A stretch of 64,000 nucleotides of DNA from Allacma fusca (lineage: Eukaryota > Arthropoda > Collembola > Symphypleona > Sminthuridae): the NCBI GenBank assembly GCA_947179485.1, contig OX359248.1, positions 44,278,847 through 44,342,846 on the forward strand, given 5' to 3'. Both the position numbers and the translations under genes were made by a program. Under the pieces are notes generated by a model. It was not told where the DNA came from. It did not search any database and saw only the letters and a list, made by a program, of their open reading frames with translations. Below are positions 1 to 12,088 of this stretch, piece after piece. The first letter of the stretch is position 1, and every line of letters starts with the position of its first letter.

Positions 1-2565
1 GTTAAGAAAGTTTAGCTTGCAGTTAAGAAAGTTTAGCTTGCAGTTAAGAAAGTTTAGCTTGCAGTTAAGAAAGTTTAGCTTGCCGTTAAGAAAGTTTAGC
101 TTGCAGTTAAGAAAGTTTAGCTTGCAGTTAGGAAAGTTTAGGTTGCAGTTAAGTTTAGCTTGAAGTTAAGTTTAGCTTGCAGTTAAGAAAGTTTAGCTTG
201 CAGTTAAGAAAGTTTAGCTTGCAGTTAAGAAAGTTTAGCTTGCAGTTAAGAAAGTTTAGCTTGCAGTTAAGAAAGTTTAGCTTGCAGTTAAGAAAGTTTA
301 GCTTGCAGTTAAGAAAGTTTAGCTTGCAGTTAAGAAAGGTTAGCTTGCAGTTAAGAAAGTTTAGCTTGCAGTTAAGAAAGTTTAGCTTGCAGTTAAGAAA
401 GTTTAGCTTGCAGTTAAGAAAGTTTAGCTTGCAGTTAAGAAAGTTTAGCTTGCAGTTAAGAAAGTTTAGCTTGCAGTTAAGAAAGTTTAGCTTGCAGTTA
501 AGAAAGTTTAGCTTGCAGTTAAGAAAGTTTAGCTTGCAGTTAAGAAAGTTTAGCTTGCAGTTAAGAAAGTTTAGCTTGCAGTTAAGAAAGTTTAGCTTGC
601 AGTTAAGAAAGTTTAGCTTGCAGTTAAGAAAGTTTAGCTTGCAGTTAAGAAAGTTTAGCTTGCAGTTAAGAAAGTTTAGCTTGCAGTTAAGAAAGTTTAG
701 CTTGCAGTTAAGAAAGTTTAGCTTGCAGTTAAGAAAGTTTAGCTTGCAGTTAAGAAAGTTTAGCTTGCAGTTAAGAAAGTTTAGCTTGCAGTTAAGTTTA
801 GCTTGAAGTTAAGTTTAGCTTGCAGTTAAGAAAGTTTAGCTTGCAGTTAAGAAAGTTAAGCTTGCAGTTAAGAATGTTTAGCTTGCAGTTAAGAAAGTTT
901 AGCTTGCAGTTAGATTTTAGCTTGCAGTTAAGAAAGTTTAGCTTGCAGTTAAGAAAGTTTAGCTTGCAGTTAAGAAAGTTTAGCTTGCAGTTAAGAAAGT
1001 TTAGCTTGCATTTAAGTTTAGCTTGCAGTTAAGTTTAGCTTGCAGTTAAGAAAGTTTAGCTTGCAGTTAGGAAAGTTTAGCTTGCAGTTAAGAAAGTTTA
1101 GCTTGCAGTTAAGAAAGTTTAGCTTGCAGTTAAGAAAGTTAAGCTTGCAGTTAAGAAAGTTTAGTTTGCAGTTAAGAAAGTTTAGCTTGCAGTTAAGAAA
1201 GTTTAGCTTGCAGTTAGGAAAGTTTAGCTTGCAGCTAAGAAAGTTTAGCTTGCAGCTAAGAAAGTTTAGCTTGCAGTTAAGAAAGTTTAGCTTGCCGTTA
1301 AGAAAGTTTAGCTTGCAGTTAAGAAAGTTTAGCTTGCAGTTAAGAAAGTTTAGGTTGCAGTTAAGTTTAGCTTGAAGTTAAGTTTAGCTTGCAGTTAAGA
1401 AAGTTTAGCTTGCAGTTAAGAAAGTTTAGCTTGCAGTTAAGAAAGTTTAGCTTGCAGTTAAGAAAGTTTAGCTTGCAGTTAAGAAAGTTTAGCTTGCAGT
1501 TAAGAAAGTTTAGCTTGCAGTTAAGAAAGTTTAGCTTGCAGTTAAGAAAGGTTAGCTTGCAGTTAAGAAAGTTTAGCTTGCAGTTAAGAAAGTTTAGCTT
1601 GCAGTTAAGAAAGTTTAGCTTGCAGTTAAGAAAGTTTAGCTTGCAGTTAAGAAAGTTTAGCTTGCAGTTAAGAAAGTTTAGCTTGCAGTTAAGAAAGTTT
1701 AGCTTGCAGTTAAGAAAGTTTAGCTTGCAGTTAAGAAAGTTTAGCTTGCAGTTAAGAAAGTTTAGCTTGCAGTTAAGAAAGTTTAGCTTGCAGTTAAGAA
1801 AGTTTAGCTTGCAGTTAAGAAAGTTTAGCTTGCAGTTAAGAAAGTTTAGCTTGCAGTTAAGAAAGTTTAGCTTGCAGTTAAGAAAATTTAGCTTGCAGTT
1901 AAGAAAGTTTAGCTTGCAGTTAAGAAAGTTTAGCTTGCAGTTAAGAAAGTTTAGCTTGCAGTTAAGAAAGTTTAGCTTGCAGTTAAGAAAGTTTAGCTTG
2001 CAGTTAAGAAAGTTTGGCTTGCAGTTAAGAAAGTTTAGCTTGCAGTTAAGAAAGTTTAGCTTGCAGTTAAGTTTAGCTTGAAGTTAAGTTTAGCTTGCAG
2101 TTAAGAAAGTTTAGCTTGCAGTTAAGAAAGTTAAGCTTGCAGTTAAGAATGTTTAGCTTGCAGTTAAGAAAGTTTAGCTTGCAGTTAGATTTTAGCTTGC
2201 AGTTAAGAAAGTTTAGCTTGCAGTTAAGAAAGTTTAGCTTGCAGTTAAGAAAGTTTAGCTTGCAGTTAAGAAAGTTTAGCTTGCAGTTAAGAAAGTTTAG
2301 CTTGCATTTAAGTTTAGCTTGCAGTTAAGTTTAGCTTGCAGTTAAGAAAGTTTAGCTTGCAGTTAGGAAAGTTTAGCTTGCAGTTAAGAAAGTTTAGCTT
2401 GCAGTTAAGAAAGTTTAGCTTGCAGTTAAGAAAGTTAAGCTTGCAGTTAAGAAAGTTTAGTTTGCAGTTAAGAAAGTTTAGCTTGCAGTTAAGAAAGTTT
2501 AGCTTGCAGTTAGGAAAGTTTAGCTTGCAGCTAAGAAAGTTTAGCTTGCAGCTAAGAAAGTTTAG
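1..2565 (+). repeat. HOR block A, two copies of about 1.21-1.30 kb
   Basis: Two adjacent copies can be aligned by private variants. A rare AAGGTTAGC unit occurs at 338 and 1550 (offset 1,212). An 18-bp unit occurs near 911 and 2186 (offset 1,275). The GTTAGG-containing segment starts at 1040 and 2336 (offset 1,296). The offset therefore grows by 63 and then 21 bp, that is by exactly three and one units, so the second copy has gained (or the first lost) four units in two steps. Similarity fades near 1265 and 2565, where the second copy runs into AAGAACG units. Confidence 0.85.
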
Positions 2566-4419
2566 CTTGCAGTTAAGAACGTTTAGCTTGCAGTTAAGAA
2601 AGTTTAGCTTGCAGTTAAGAAAGTTTAGCTTGCAGTTAGGAAAGTTTAGCTTGCAGCTAAGAAAGTTTAGCTTGCAGCTAAGAAAGTTTAGCTTGCAGTT
2701 AAGAACGTTTAGCTTGCAGTTAAGAAAGTTTAGCTTGCAGTTAAGAAAGTTTAGCTTGCAGTTAAGAAAGTTTAGCTTGCAGTTAAGAAAGTTTAGCTTG
2801 CAGTTAAGAAAGTTTAGCTTGCAGTTAAGAAAGTTTAGCTTGCAGTTAAGAAAGTTTAGCTTGCAGCTAAGAAAGTTTAGCTTGCAATTAAGAACGTTAA
2901 GCTTGCTGTTAAGAAAGTTTAGCTTGCAGTTAAGTTTAGCTTGCAGTTAACGTCAGCTTGCAGTTAAGAAAGTTTAGCTTGCAGTTAAGAAAGTTTGGCT
3001 TGCAGTTAAGAAAGTTTAGCTTGCAGTTAATAAAGTTTAGCTTGCAGTTAAGAAAGTTTAGCTTGCAGTTAAGAAAGTTTAGCTTGCAGTTAAGAAAGTT
3101 TAGCTTGCAGTTAAGAACGTTTAGCTTGCAGTTAAGAACGTTTAGCTTGCAGTTAAGAAAGTTTAGCTTGCAGTTAGGAAAGTTTAGCTTGCAGCTAAGA
3201 AAGTTTAGCTTGCAGCTAAGAAAGTTTAGCTTGCAGTTAAGAAAGTTTAGCTTGTAGTTAAGAAAATTTAGCTTGCAGTTAGATTTTAGCTTGCAGTTAA
3301 GAAAGTTTAGCTTGCAGTTAAGAAAGTTTAGCTTGCAGTTAAGTAAGTTTAGCTTGCAGTTAAGAAAGTTTAGCTTGCAGTTAAGAAAGTTTAGCTTGCA
3401 GTTAAGAAAGTTTAGCTTGCAGTTAAGAAAGTTTAGCTTGCAGTTAAGAAAGTTTAGCTTGCAGTTAAGAAAATTTAGCTTGCAGTTAGATTTTAGCTTG
3501 CAGTTAAGAAAGTTTAGCTTGCAGTTAAGAAAGTTTAGCTTGCAGTTAAGAAAGTTTAGCTTGCAGTTAAGAAAGTTTAGCTTGCAGTTAAGAAAGTTTA
3601 GCTTGCATATAAGTTTAGCTTGCAGATAAGTTTAGCTTGCAGTTAAGAAAGTTTAGCTTGCAGTTAGAAAAGTTTAGCTTGCAGTTAAGAAAGTTTAGCT
3701 TGCAGTTAAGAAAGTTTAGCTTGCATTTAAGTTTAGCTTGCAGTTAAGTTTAGCTTGCAGTTAAGAAAGTTTAGCTTGCAGTTAGGAAAGTTTAGCTTGC
3801 AGTTAAGAAAGTTTAGCTTGCAGTTAAGAAAGTTTAGCTTGCAGTTAAGAACGTTTAGCTTGCAGTTAAGAAAGTTTAGCTTGCAGCTAAGAAAGTTTAG
3901 CCTGCAGTTAAGAAGGTTTAGCTTGCAGTTAAGAAAGTTTAGCTTGCAGTTAAGGAAGTTTAGCTTGCAGTTAAGAAAGTTTAGCTTGCAGTTAAGAAAG
4001 TTTAGCTTGCAGTTAAGAAAGTTTAGCCTGCAGTTAGGAAAGTTTAGCTTGCAGCTAAGAAAGTTTAGCTTGCAGCTAAGAAAGTTTAGCTTGCAGTTAA
4101 GAAAGTTTAGCTTGCAGTTAAGAACGTTTAGCTTGCAATTAAGAAAGTTTAGCTTGCAGTTAAGAAAGTTTATCTTGCAGTTACGAAAAATTAGCTTGCA
4201 GTTAAGAAGGTTTAGCTTGCAGTTAAGAAAGTTTAGCTTGCAGTTAAGAAAGTTTAGCTTGCAGTTAAGAAAGTTTAGCTTGCAGTTAAGAAAGTTTAGC
4301 TTGCAGTTAAGAAAGTTTAGCTTGAAGTTAAGAAAGTTTAGCTTGCAGTTAAGAAAGTTTAGCTTGCAGTTAAGAAAGTTTAGCTTGCAATTAAGAAAGT
4401 TAAGCTTGCAGTTAAGAAA
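2566..4419 (+). repeat. Mixed satellite segment between HOR blocks A and B
   Basis: This stretch contains 21-bp units rich in AAGAACG, GTTAGG and GCTAAG variants, two 18-bp units near 3280 and 3487, and one GTTAACGTC unit at 2946. The part from 2958 resembles the part from 4461 (offset 1,503). A row of CATTTAAG and CAGATAAG 17-bp variants lies near 3605-3740. No gene or other feature is seen. Confidence 0.8.
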
Positions 4420-7400
4420 GTTTAGCTTGCAGTTAAGTTTAGCTTGCAGTTAACGTCAGCTTGCAGTTAAGAAAGTTTAGCTTGCAGTTAAGAAAGTTTG
4501 GCTTGCAGTTAAGAAAGTTTAGCTTGCAGTTAATAAAGTTTAGCTTGCAGTTAAGAAAGTTTAGCTTGCAGTTAAGAAAGTTTAGCTTGCAGTTAAGAAA
4601 GTTTAGCTTGCAGTTAAGAACGTTTAGCTTGCAGTTAAGAACGTTTAGCTTGCAGTTAAGAAAGTTTAGCTTGCAGTTAGGAAAGTTTAGCTTGCAGCTA
4701 AGAAAGTTTAGCTTGCAGCTAAGAAAGTTTAGCTTGCAGTTAATAAAGTTTAGCTTGCAGTTAAGAAAATTTAGCTTGCAGTTAGATTTTAGCTTGCAGT
4801 TAAGAAAGTTTAGCTTGCAGTTAAGAAAGTTTAGCTTGCAGTTAAGAAAGTTTAGCTTGCAGTTAAGAAAGTTTAGCTTGCAGTTAAGAAAGTTTAGCTT
4901 GCAGTTAAGAAAGTTAAGCTTGCAGTTAAGAAAGTTTAGCTTGCAGTTAAGAAAGATTAGCTTGCAGTTAAGAAAATTTAGCTTGCAGTTAGATTTTAGC
5001 TTGCAGTTAAGAAAGTTTAGCTTGCAGTTAAGAAAGTTTAGCTTGCAGTTAAGAAAGTTTAGCTTGCAGTTAAGAAAGTTTAGCTTGCAGTTAAGAAAGT
5101 TTAGCTTGCATTTAAGTTTAGCTTGCAGATAAGTTTAGCTTGCAGTTACGAAAGTTTAGCTTGCAGTTAGGAAAGTTTAGCTTGCAGTTAAGAAAGTTTA
5201 GCTTGCAGTTAAGAAAGTTTAGCTTGCATTTAAGTTTAGCTTGCAGTTAAGTTAAGCTTGCAGTTAAGAAAGTTTAGCTTGCAGTTAGGAAAGTTTAGCT
5301 TGCAGTTAAGAAAGTTTAGCTTGCAGTTAAGAAAGTTTAGCTTGCAATTAAGAAAGTTAGGCTTGCAGTTAAGAAAGTTTAGCTTGCAGTTAAGTTTAGC
5401 TTGCAGTTAACGTCAGCTTGTAGTTAAGAAAGTTTAGATTGCAGTTAAGAAAGTTTGGCTTGCAGTTAAGAAAGTTTAGCTTGCAGTTAATAAAGTTTAG
5501 CTTGCAGTTAAGAAAGTTTAGCTTGCAGTTAAGAAAGTTTAGCTTGCAGTTAAGAAAGTTTGGCTTGCAGTTAAGAAAGTTTAGCTTGCAGTTAATAAAG
5601 TTTAGCTTGCAGTTAAGAAAGTTTAGCTTGCAGTTATGAAAGTTTAGCTTGCAGTTAAGAAAGTTTAACTTGCAGTTAAGAAAGTTTAGCTTGCAGTTAA
5701 GAAAGTTTAGCTTGCAGTTAAGAAAGTTTAGCTTGCAGTTAAGAAAGTTTAGCTTGCAGTTAAGAAAGTTTAGCTTGCAGTTAAGAAAGTTTAGCTTGCA
5801 GTTAAGAAAGTTTAGCTTGCAGTTCATAAAGTTTAGCTTGCAGTTCAGAAAGTTAAGCTTGCAGTTAAGAAAGTTTAGCTAGCAGTTAAGAAAGTTTAGC
5901 TTGCAGTTAAGAAAGTTTAGCTTGCAGTTAAGAAAGTTTAGCTTGCAGTTAAGAAAGTTTAGCTTGCAGTTAAGAAAGTTTAGCTTGCAGTTAAGAAAGT
6001 TTAGCTTGCAATTAAGAAAGTTTAGCTTGCCGTTAAGAAAGTTTAGCTTGCAGTTAAGTTTAGCTTGAAGTTAAGTTTAGCATGCAGTTAAGAAAGTTTA
6101 GCTTGCAGCTAAGAAAGTTTAGCTTGCAGTTAAGTTTAGCTTGAAGTTAAGTTTAGCTTGAAGTTAAGTTTAGCTTGCAGTTAAGAAAGTTTAGCTTGCA
6201 GCTAAGAAAGTTTAGACTGCAGTTAAGAAGGTTTAGCTTGCAGTTAAGAAAGTTTAGCTTGCAGTTAAGAAAGTTTTGCTTGCAGTTAAGAAAGTTTAGC
6301 TTGCAGTCAAGCATGTTTAGCTTGCAGTCAAGCATGTTTAGCTTGCAGTTAAGTTTAGCTTGCCGTTAGGAAAGTTTGGCTTGCAGTTAAGAAAGTTTAG
6401 CTTGCAGTTAAGTTTAGCTTGCAGTTAAGAAAGTTTAGCTTGCAGTTAAGAAAGTTTAGCTTGCAGTTAGGAAAGTTTAGCTTGCAGCTAAGAAAGTTTA
6501 GCTTGCAGCTAAGAAAGTTTAGCTTGCAGTTAAGAAAGTTTAGCTTGCAGTTAAGAAAGTTTAGCTTGCCGTTAAGAAAGTTTAGCTTGCAATTAAGAAA
6601 GTTTAGCTTGCAGTTAAGAAAGTTTAGCTTGCAGTTACGAAAATTTAGCTTGCAGTTAAGAAAGTTTAGCTTGCAGTTAAGAAAGTTTAGCTTGCAGTTA
6701 AGAAAGTTTAGCTTGCAGTTAAGAAAGTTTAGCTTGCAGTTAGGAAAATTTAGCTTGCAGTTAAGAAAGTTTAGCTTGCAGTTAAGAAAGTTTAGCTTGC
6801 AGTTAATAAAGTTTAGCTTGCAGTTAAGAAAGTTTAGCTTGCAGTTAAGAAAGTTTAGCTTGCAGTTAAGAACGTTTAGCTTGCAGTTAAGAACGTTTAG
6901 CTTGCAGTTAAGAAAGTTTAGCTTGCAGTTAAGTTTAGCTTGCAGTTAACGTCAGCTTGCAGCTAAGAAAGTTTAGCTTGCAGTTAAGAAAGTTTGGCTT
7001 GCAGTTAAGAAAGTTTAGCTTGCAGTTAATAAAGTTTAGCTTGCAGTTAATAAAGTTTAGCTTGCAGTTAAGAAAGTTTAGCTTGCAGTTAAGAAAGTTT
7101 AGCTTACAGTTAAGAACGTTTAGCTTGCAGTTAAGAACGTTTAGCTTGCAGTTAAGAAAGTTTACCTTGCAGTTAGGAAAGTTTAGCTTGCAGCTAAGAA
7201 AGTTTAGCTTGCAGCTAAGAAAGTTTAGCTTGCAGTTAAGAAAGTTTAGCTTGCAGTTAAGAAAATTTAGCTTGCAGTTAGATTTTAGCTTGCAGTTAAG
7301 AAAGTTTAGCTTGCAGTTAAGAAAGTTTAGCTTGCAGTTAAGAAAGTTTAGCTTGCAGTTAAGAAAGTTTAGCTTGCAGTTAAGAAAGTTTAGCTTGCAG

Positions 7401-8690
7401 TTAATAAAGTTAAGCTTGCAGTTAAGAAAGTTTAGCTTGCAGTTAAGAAAGTTTAACTTGCAGTTAAGAAAATTTAGCTTGCAGTTAGATTTTAGCTTGC
7501 AGTTAAGAAAGTTTAGCTTGCAGTTAAGAAAGTTTAGCTTGCAGTTAAGAAAGTTTAGCTTGCAGTTAAGAAAGTTTAGCTTGCATTTAAGTTTAGCTTG
7601 CAGATAAGTTTAGCTTGCAGTTAAGAAAGTTTAGCTTGCAGTTAGGAAAGTTTAGCTTGCAGTTAAGAAAGTTTACTTTGCAGTTAAGAAAGTTTAGCTT
7701 GCATTTAAGTTTAGCTTGCAGTTAAGTTTAGCTTGCAGTTAAGAAAGTTTAGCTTGCAGTTAGGAAAGTTTAGCTTGCAGTTAAGAAAGTTTAGCTTGCA
7801 GTTAAGAAAATTTAGCTTGCAGTTAAGAAAGTTTAGCTTGCAATTAAGAAAGTTAAGCTTGCAGTTAAGAAAGTTTAGCTTGCAGTTAAGTTTAGCTTGC
7901 AGTTAACGTCAGCTTGTAGTTAAGAAAGTTTAGATTGCAGTTAAGAAAGTTTGGCTTGCAGTTAAGAAAGTTTAGCTTGCAGTTAATAAAGTTTAGCTTG
8001 CAGTTAAGAAAGTTTAGCTTGCAGTTAAGAAAGTTTAGCTTGCAGTTAAGAAAGTTTGGCTTGCAGTTAAGAAAGTTTAGCTTGCAGTTAAAAAAGTTTA
8101 GCTTGCAGTTAAGAAAGTTTAGCTTGCAGTTAAGAAAGTTTAGCTTGCAGTTAAGAAAGTTTAGCTTGCAGTTAAGAAAGTTTAGCTTGCAGTTAAGAAA
8201 GTTTAGCTTGCAGTTAAGAAAGTTTAGCTTGCAGTTAAGAAAGTTTAGCTTGCAGTTGAGAAAGTTTAGCTTGCAGCTAAGACAGTTTAGCTTGCAGCTA
8301 AGAAAGTTTAGCTTGCAGTTAAGAAAGTTTAGCTTGCAGTTAAGAAAGTTTAGCTTGCAGTTAAGAAAGTTTAGCTTGCAATTAAGAAAGTTTAGCTTGC
8401 CGTTAAGAAAGTTTAGCTTGCAGTTAAGTTTAGCTTGAAGTTAAGTTTAGCTTGCAGTTAAGAAAGTTTAGCTTGCAGCTAAGAAAGTTTAGCTTGCAGT
8501 TAAGTTTAGCTTGAAGTTAAGTTTAGCTTGCAGTTAAGAAAGTTTAGCTTGCAGCTAAGAAAGTTTAGACTGCAGTTAAGAAGGTGTAGCTTGCAGTTAG
8601 GAAAGTTTAGCTTGCAGTTAAGAAAGTTTAGCTTGCAGTCAAGCATGTGTAGCTTGCAGTTAAGTTTAGCTTGCCGTTAGGAAAGTTTAG
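4420..8690 (+). repeat. HOR block B, period about 2.35-2.50 kb
   Basis: GTTAACGTC markers at 4449 and 5406 recur at 6945 and 7902, both with an offset of 2,496 bp. Farther right the same two copies stay alignable at smaller offsets: a CAATTAAG unit at about 6010 and 8380 (offset 2,370, exactly six 21-bp units less) and a TAGACTGCAG unit at 6215 and 8568 (offset 2,353, one further 17-bp unit less). The first copy is about 4420-6390 and the second about 6916-8690. The intervening 6419-6915 resembles the 3755-4450 region instead. Confidence 0.8.
6180..6391 (+). repeat. Composite cassette, truncated copy
   Basis: Starts with GCTAAG then TAGACTGCAGTTAAGAAGG, then an AAGTTTTGC unit, two GTCAAGCATG units in a row (other copies have one) and GCCGTTAGG. 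It lacks the 17-bp run and the 189-bp right part seen in the other copies. Confidence 0.8.
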
Positions 8691-9100
8691 CTTGCAGTTA
8701 AGTTTAGCTTGCAGTTAAGTTTAGCTTGCAGTTAAGTTTAGCTTGCAGTTAAGTTTAGCTTGCAGTTAAGTTTAGCTTGCAGTTAAGTTTAGCTTGCAGT
8801 TAAGTTTAGCTTGCAGTTAAGAAAGTTTAGCTTGCAGTTAAGAAAGTTTAGCTTGCAGTTAAGAAAGTTCAGCTTGCAATTAAGCAAGTTTAGCTTGCAG
8901 TTGAGTTAAGCTTGCAGTTAAAAAAGTTTAGCTTGCAGTTAAGAAAGTTTAGCTTGCAGTTAAGAAAGTTTAGCTTGCAGCTAAGAAAGTTTAGCCTGCA
9001 GTTAAGAAGGTTTAGCTTGCAGTTAAGAAAGTTTAGCTTGCAGTTAAGAAAGTTTAGCTTGCAGTTAAGAAAGTTTAGCTTGCAGTTAAGTTTAGCTTGA
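8533..9100 (+). repeat. Composite cassette with a 7 x 17-bp run
   Basis: A fixed order of rare variants: GCTAAG with TAGACTGCAG, GTTAAGAAGG, GTCAAGCATG, a 17-bp unit, GCCGTTAGG, a run of 17-bp units, plain units, CAATTAAGCAAG, a short GTTGAGTTAAGC unit, GTTAAAAAAG, GCTAAG with TAGCCTGCAG, GTTAAGAAGG, and a GAAGTTAAG doublet. The same order recurs in eight further places. This copy has GTGTAGC variants near 8585 and 8646. Confidence 0.87.
8697..8815 (+). repeat. Pure run of seven 17-bp units
   Basis: Seven consecutive GTTAAGTTTAGCTTGCA units, 119 bp, flanked by 21-bp units on both sides. Confidence 0.95.
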
Positions 9101-10289
9101 AGTTAAGTTTAGCTTGCAGTTAAGAAAGTTTAGCTTGCAGTTAAGAAAGTTTAGCTTGCAGTTAAGAAAGTTTAGCTTGCAGTTTAGAAAGTTTAGCTTG
9201 CAGTTAAGAAAGTTTAGCTTGCAGTTTAGAAAGTTTAGCTTGCAGTTAAGAAAGTTTAGCTTGCAGTTAAGAAAGTTTAGCTTGCAGTTAAGAACGTTTA
9301 GCTTGCAGTTAAGAAAGTTTAGCTTGCAGTTAGGAAAGTTTAGCTTGCAGCTTAGAAAGTTTAGCTTGCAGCTAAGAAAGTTTAGCTTGCAGTTAAGAAA
9401 GTTTAGCTTGCAGTTAAGAAAATTTAGCTTGCAGTTAGATTTTAGCTTGCAGTTAAGAAAGTTTAGCTTGCAGTTAAGAAAGTTTAGCTTGCAGTTAAGA
9501 AAGTTTAGCTTGCAGTTAGGAGAGTTTAGCTTGCAGCTAAGAAAGTTTAGCTTGCAGCTAAGAAAGTTTAGCTTGCAGTTAAGAAAGTTTAGCTTGCAGT
9601 TAAGAAAATTTAGCTTGCAGTTAGATTTAAGCTTGCAGTTAAGAAAGTTTAGCTTGCAGTTAAGAAAGTTTAGCTTGCAGTTAAGAAAGTTTAGCTTGCA
9701 GTTAAGAAAGTTTAGCTTGCATTTAAGTTTAGCTTGCAGATAAGTTTAGCTTGCAGTTAAGAAAGTTTAGCTTGCAGTTAGGAAAGTTTAGCTTGCAGTT
9801 AAGAAAGTTTAGCTTGCAGTTAAGAAAGTTTAGCTTGCATTTAAGTTTAGCTTGCAGTTAAGTTAAGCTTGCAGTTAAGAAAGTTTAGCTTGCATTTAAG
9901 TTTAGCTTGCAGTTAAGTTAAGCTTGCAGTTAAGAAAGTTTAGCTTGCAGTTAAGAAAGTTTAGCTTGCAGTTAAGAAAGTTTAGCTTGCAGTTAAGAAA
10001 GTTTAGCTTGCAGTTAAGAAAGTTAGGTTGCAGTTGAGAAAGTTTAGCTTGCAGCTAAGAAAGTTTAGCTTGCAGCTAAGAAAGTTTAGCTTGCAGTTAA
10101 GAAAGTTTAGCTTGCAGTTAAGAAAGTTTAGCTTGCAATTAAGAAAGTTTAGCTTGCCGTTAAGAAAGTTTAGCTTGCAGTTAAGTTTAGCTTGAAGTTA
10201 AGTTTAGCTTGCAGTTAAGAAAGTTTAGCTTGCAGCTAAGAAAGTTTAGCTTGCAGTTAAGTTTAGCTTGAAGTTAAGTTTAGCTTGCA

Positions 10290-10899
10290 GTTAAGAAAGT
10301 TTAGCTTGCAGCTAAGAAAGTTTAGACTGCAGTTAAGAAGGTTTAGCTTGCAGTTAGGAAAGTTTAGCTTGCAGTTAAGAAAGTTTAGCTTGCAGTCAAG
10401 CATGTTTAGCTTGCAGTTAAGTTTAGCTTGCCGTTAGGAAAGTTTAGCTTGCAGTTAAGAAAGTTTAGCTTGCAGTTAAGTTTAGCTTGCAGTTAAGTTT
10501 AGCTTGCAGTTAAGTTTAGCTTGCAGTTAAGTTTAGCTTGCAGTTAAGTTTAGCTTGCAGTTAAGTTTAGCTTGCAGTTAAGTTTAGCTTGCAGTTAAGA
10601 AAGTTTAGCTTGCAGTTAAGAAAGTTTAGCTTGCAGTTAAGAAAGTTTAGCTTGCAGTTAAGAAAGTTCAGCTTGCAATTAAGCAAGTTTAGCTTGCAGT
10701 TGAGTTAAGCTTGCAGTTAAAAAAGTTTAGCTTGCAGTTAAGAAAGTTTAGCTTGCAGTTAAGAAAGTTTAGCTTGCAGCTAAGAAAGTTTAGCCTGCAG
10801 TTAAGAAGGTTTAGCTTGCAGTTAAGAAAGTTTAGCTTGCAGTTAAGAAAGTTTAGCTTGCAGTTAAGAAAGTTTAGCTTGCAGTTAAGTTTAGCTTGA
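10290..10899 (+). repeat. Composite cassette with a 7 x 17-bp run
   Basis: Same order of variants as at 8533-9100, with one extra plain unit before the 17-bp run and one after it. It lies in the second copy of the 1,799-bp HOR. Confidence 0.87.
10475..10593 (+). repeat. Pure run of seven 17-bp units
   Basis: Seven consecutive GTTAAGTTTAGCTTGCA units, 119 bp, in the second 1,799-bp copy. Confidence 0.95.
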
Positions 10900-12088
10900 A
10901 GTTAAGTTTAGCTTGCAGTTAAGAAAGTTTAGCTTGCAGTTAAGAAAGTTTAGCTTGCAGTTAAGAAAGTTTAGCTTGCAGTTTAGAAAGTTTAGCTTGC
11001 AGTTAAGAAAGTTTAGCTTGCAGTTTAGAAAGTTTAGCTTGCAGTTAAGAAAGTTTAGCTTGCAGTTAAGAAAGTTTAGCTTGCAGTTAAGAACGTTTAG
11101 CTTGCAGTTAAGAAAGTTTAGCTTGCAGTTAGGAAAGTTTAGCTTGCAGCTAAGAAAGTTTAGCTTGCAGCTAAGAAAGTTTAGCTTGCAGTTAAGAAAG
11201 TTTAGCTTGCAGTTAAGAAAACTTAGCTTGCAGTTAGATTTTAGCTTGCAGTTAAGAAAGTTTAGCTTGCAGTTAAGAAAGTTTAGCTTGCAGTTAGGAA
11301 AGTTTAGCTTGCAGCTAAGAAAGTTTAGCTTGCAGCTAAGAAAGTTTAGCTTGCAGTTAAGAAAGTTTAGCTTGCAGTTAAGAAAATTTAGCTTGCAGTT
11401 AGATTTAAGCTTGCAGTTAAGAAAGTTTAGCTTGCAGTTAAGAAAGTTTAGCTTGCAGTTAAGAAAGTTTAGCTTGCAGTTAAGAAAGTTTAGCTTGCAT
11501 TTAAGTTTAGCTTGCAGATAAGTTTAGCTTGCAGTTAAGAAAGTTTAGCTTGCAGTTAGGAAAGTTTAGCTTGCAGTTAAGAAAGTTTAGCTTGCAGTTA
11601 AGAAAGTTTAGCTTGCATTTAAGTTTAGCTTGCAGTTAAGTTAAGCTTGCAGTTAAGAAAGTTTAGCTTGCATTTAAGTTTAGCTTGCAGTTAAGTTAAG
11701 CTTGCAGTTAAGAAAGTTTAGCTTGCAGTTAAGAAAGTTTAGCTTGCAGTTAAGAAAGTTTAGCTTGCAGTTAAGAAAGTTTAGCTTGCAGTTAAGAAAG
11801 TTTAGCTTGCAGTTAAGAAAGTTAGGTTGCAGTTGAGAAAGTTTAGCTTGCAGCTAAGAAAGTTTAGCTTGCAGCTAAGAAAGTTTAGCTTGCAGTTAAG
11901 AAAGTTTAGCTTGCAGTTAAGAAAGTTTAGCTTGCAATTAAGAAAGTTTAGCTTGCCGTTAAGAAAGTTTAGCTTGCAGTTAAGTTTAGCTTGAAGTTAA
12001 GTTTAGCTTGCAGTTAAGAAAGTTTAGCTTGCAGCTAAGAAAGTTTAGCTTGCAGTTAAGTTTAGCTTGAAGTTAAGTTTAGCTTGCA

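Larger units (their letters stand above)
8256..10030 (+). repeat. HOR block C, copy 1 (about 1.78 kb)
   Basis: First of three tandem copies. It begins at a GTTGAG unit followed by two GCTAAG units and carries the composite cassette with a 7 x 17-bp run. It is shorter or longer than copy 2 by single whole units at several points: the offset to copy 2 is 1,757 at the TAGACTGCAG unit, 1,778 near 9743, and 1,799 near 8912 and 10022. It overlaps the end of block B because the two families share this module. Confidence 0.8.
10031..11829 (+). repeat. HOR block C, copy 2 (1,799 bp)
   Basis: Full 1,799-bp copy bounded by GTTGAG-containing units at about 10031 and 11830. A rare AAGTTAGGTTGC unit just upstream recurs at the same 1,799-bp offset (10022 and 11821). 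It is near identical to copy 3 throughout the shared stretch, including an AAAACTTAGC unit at about 11218 and 13017. Confidence 0.88.
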
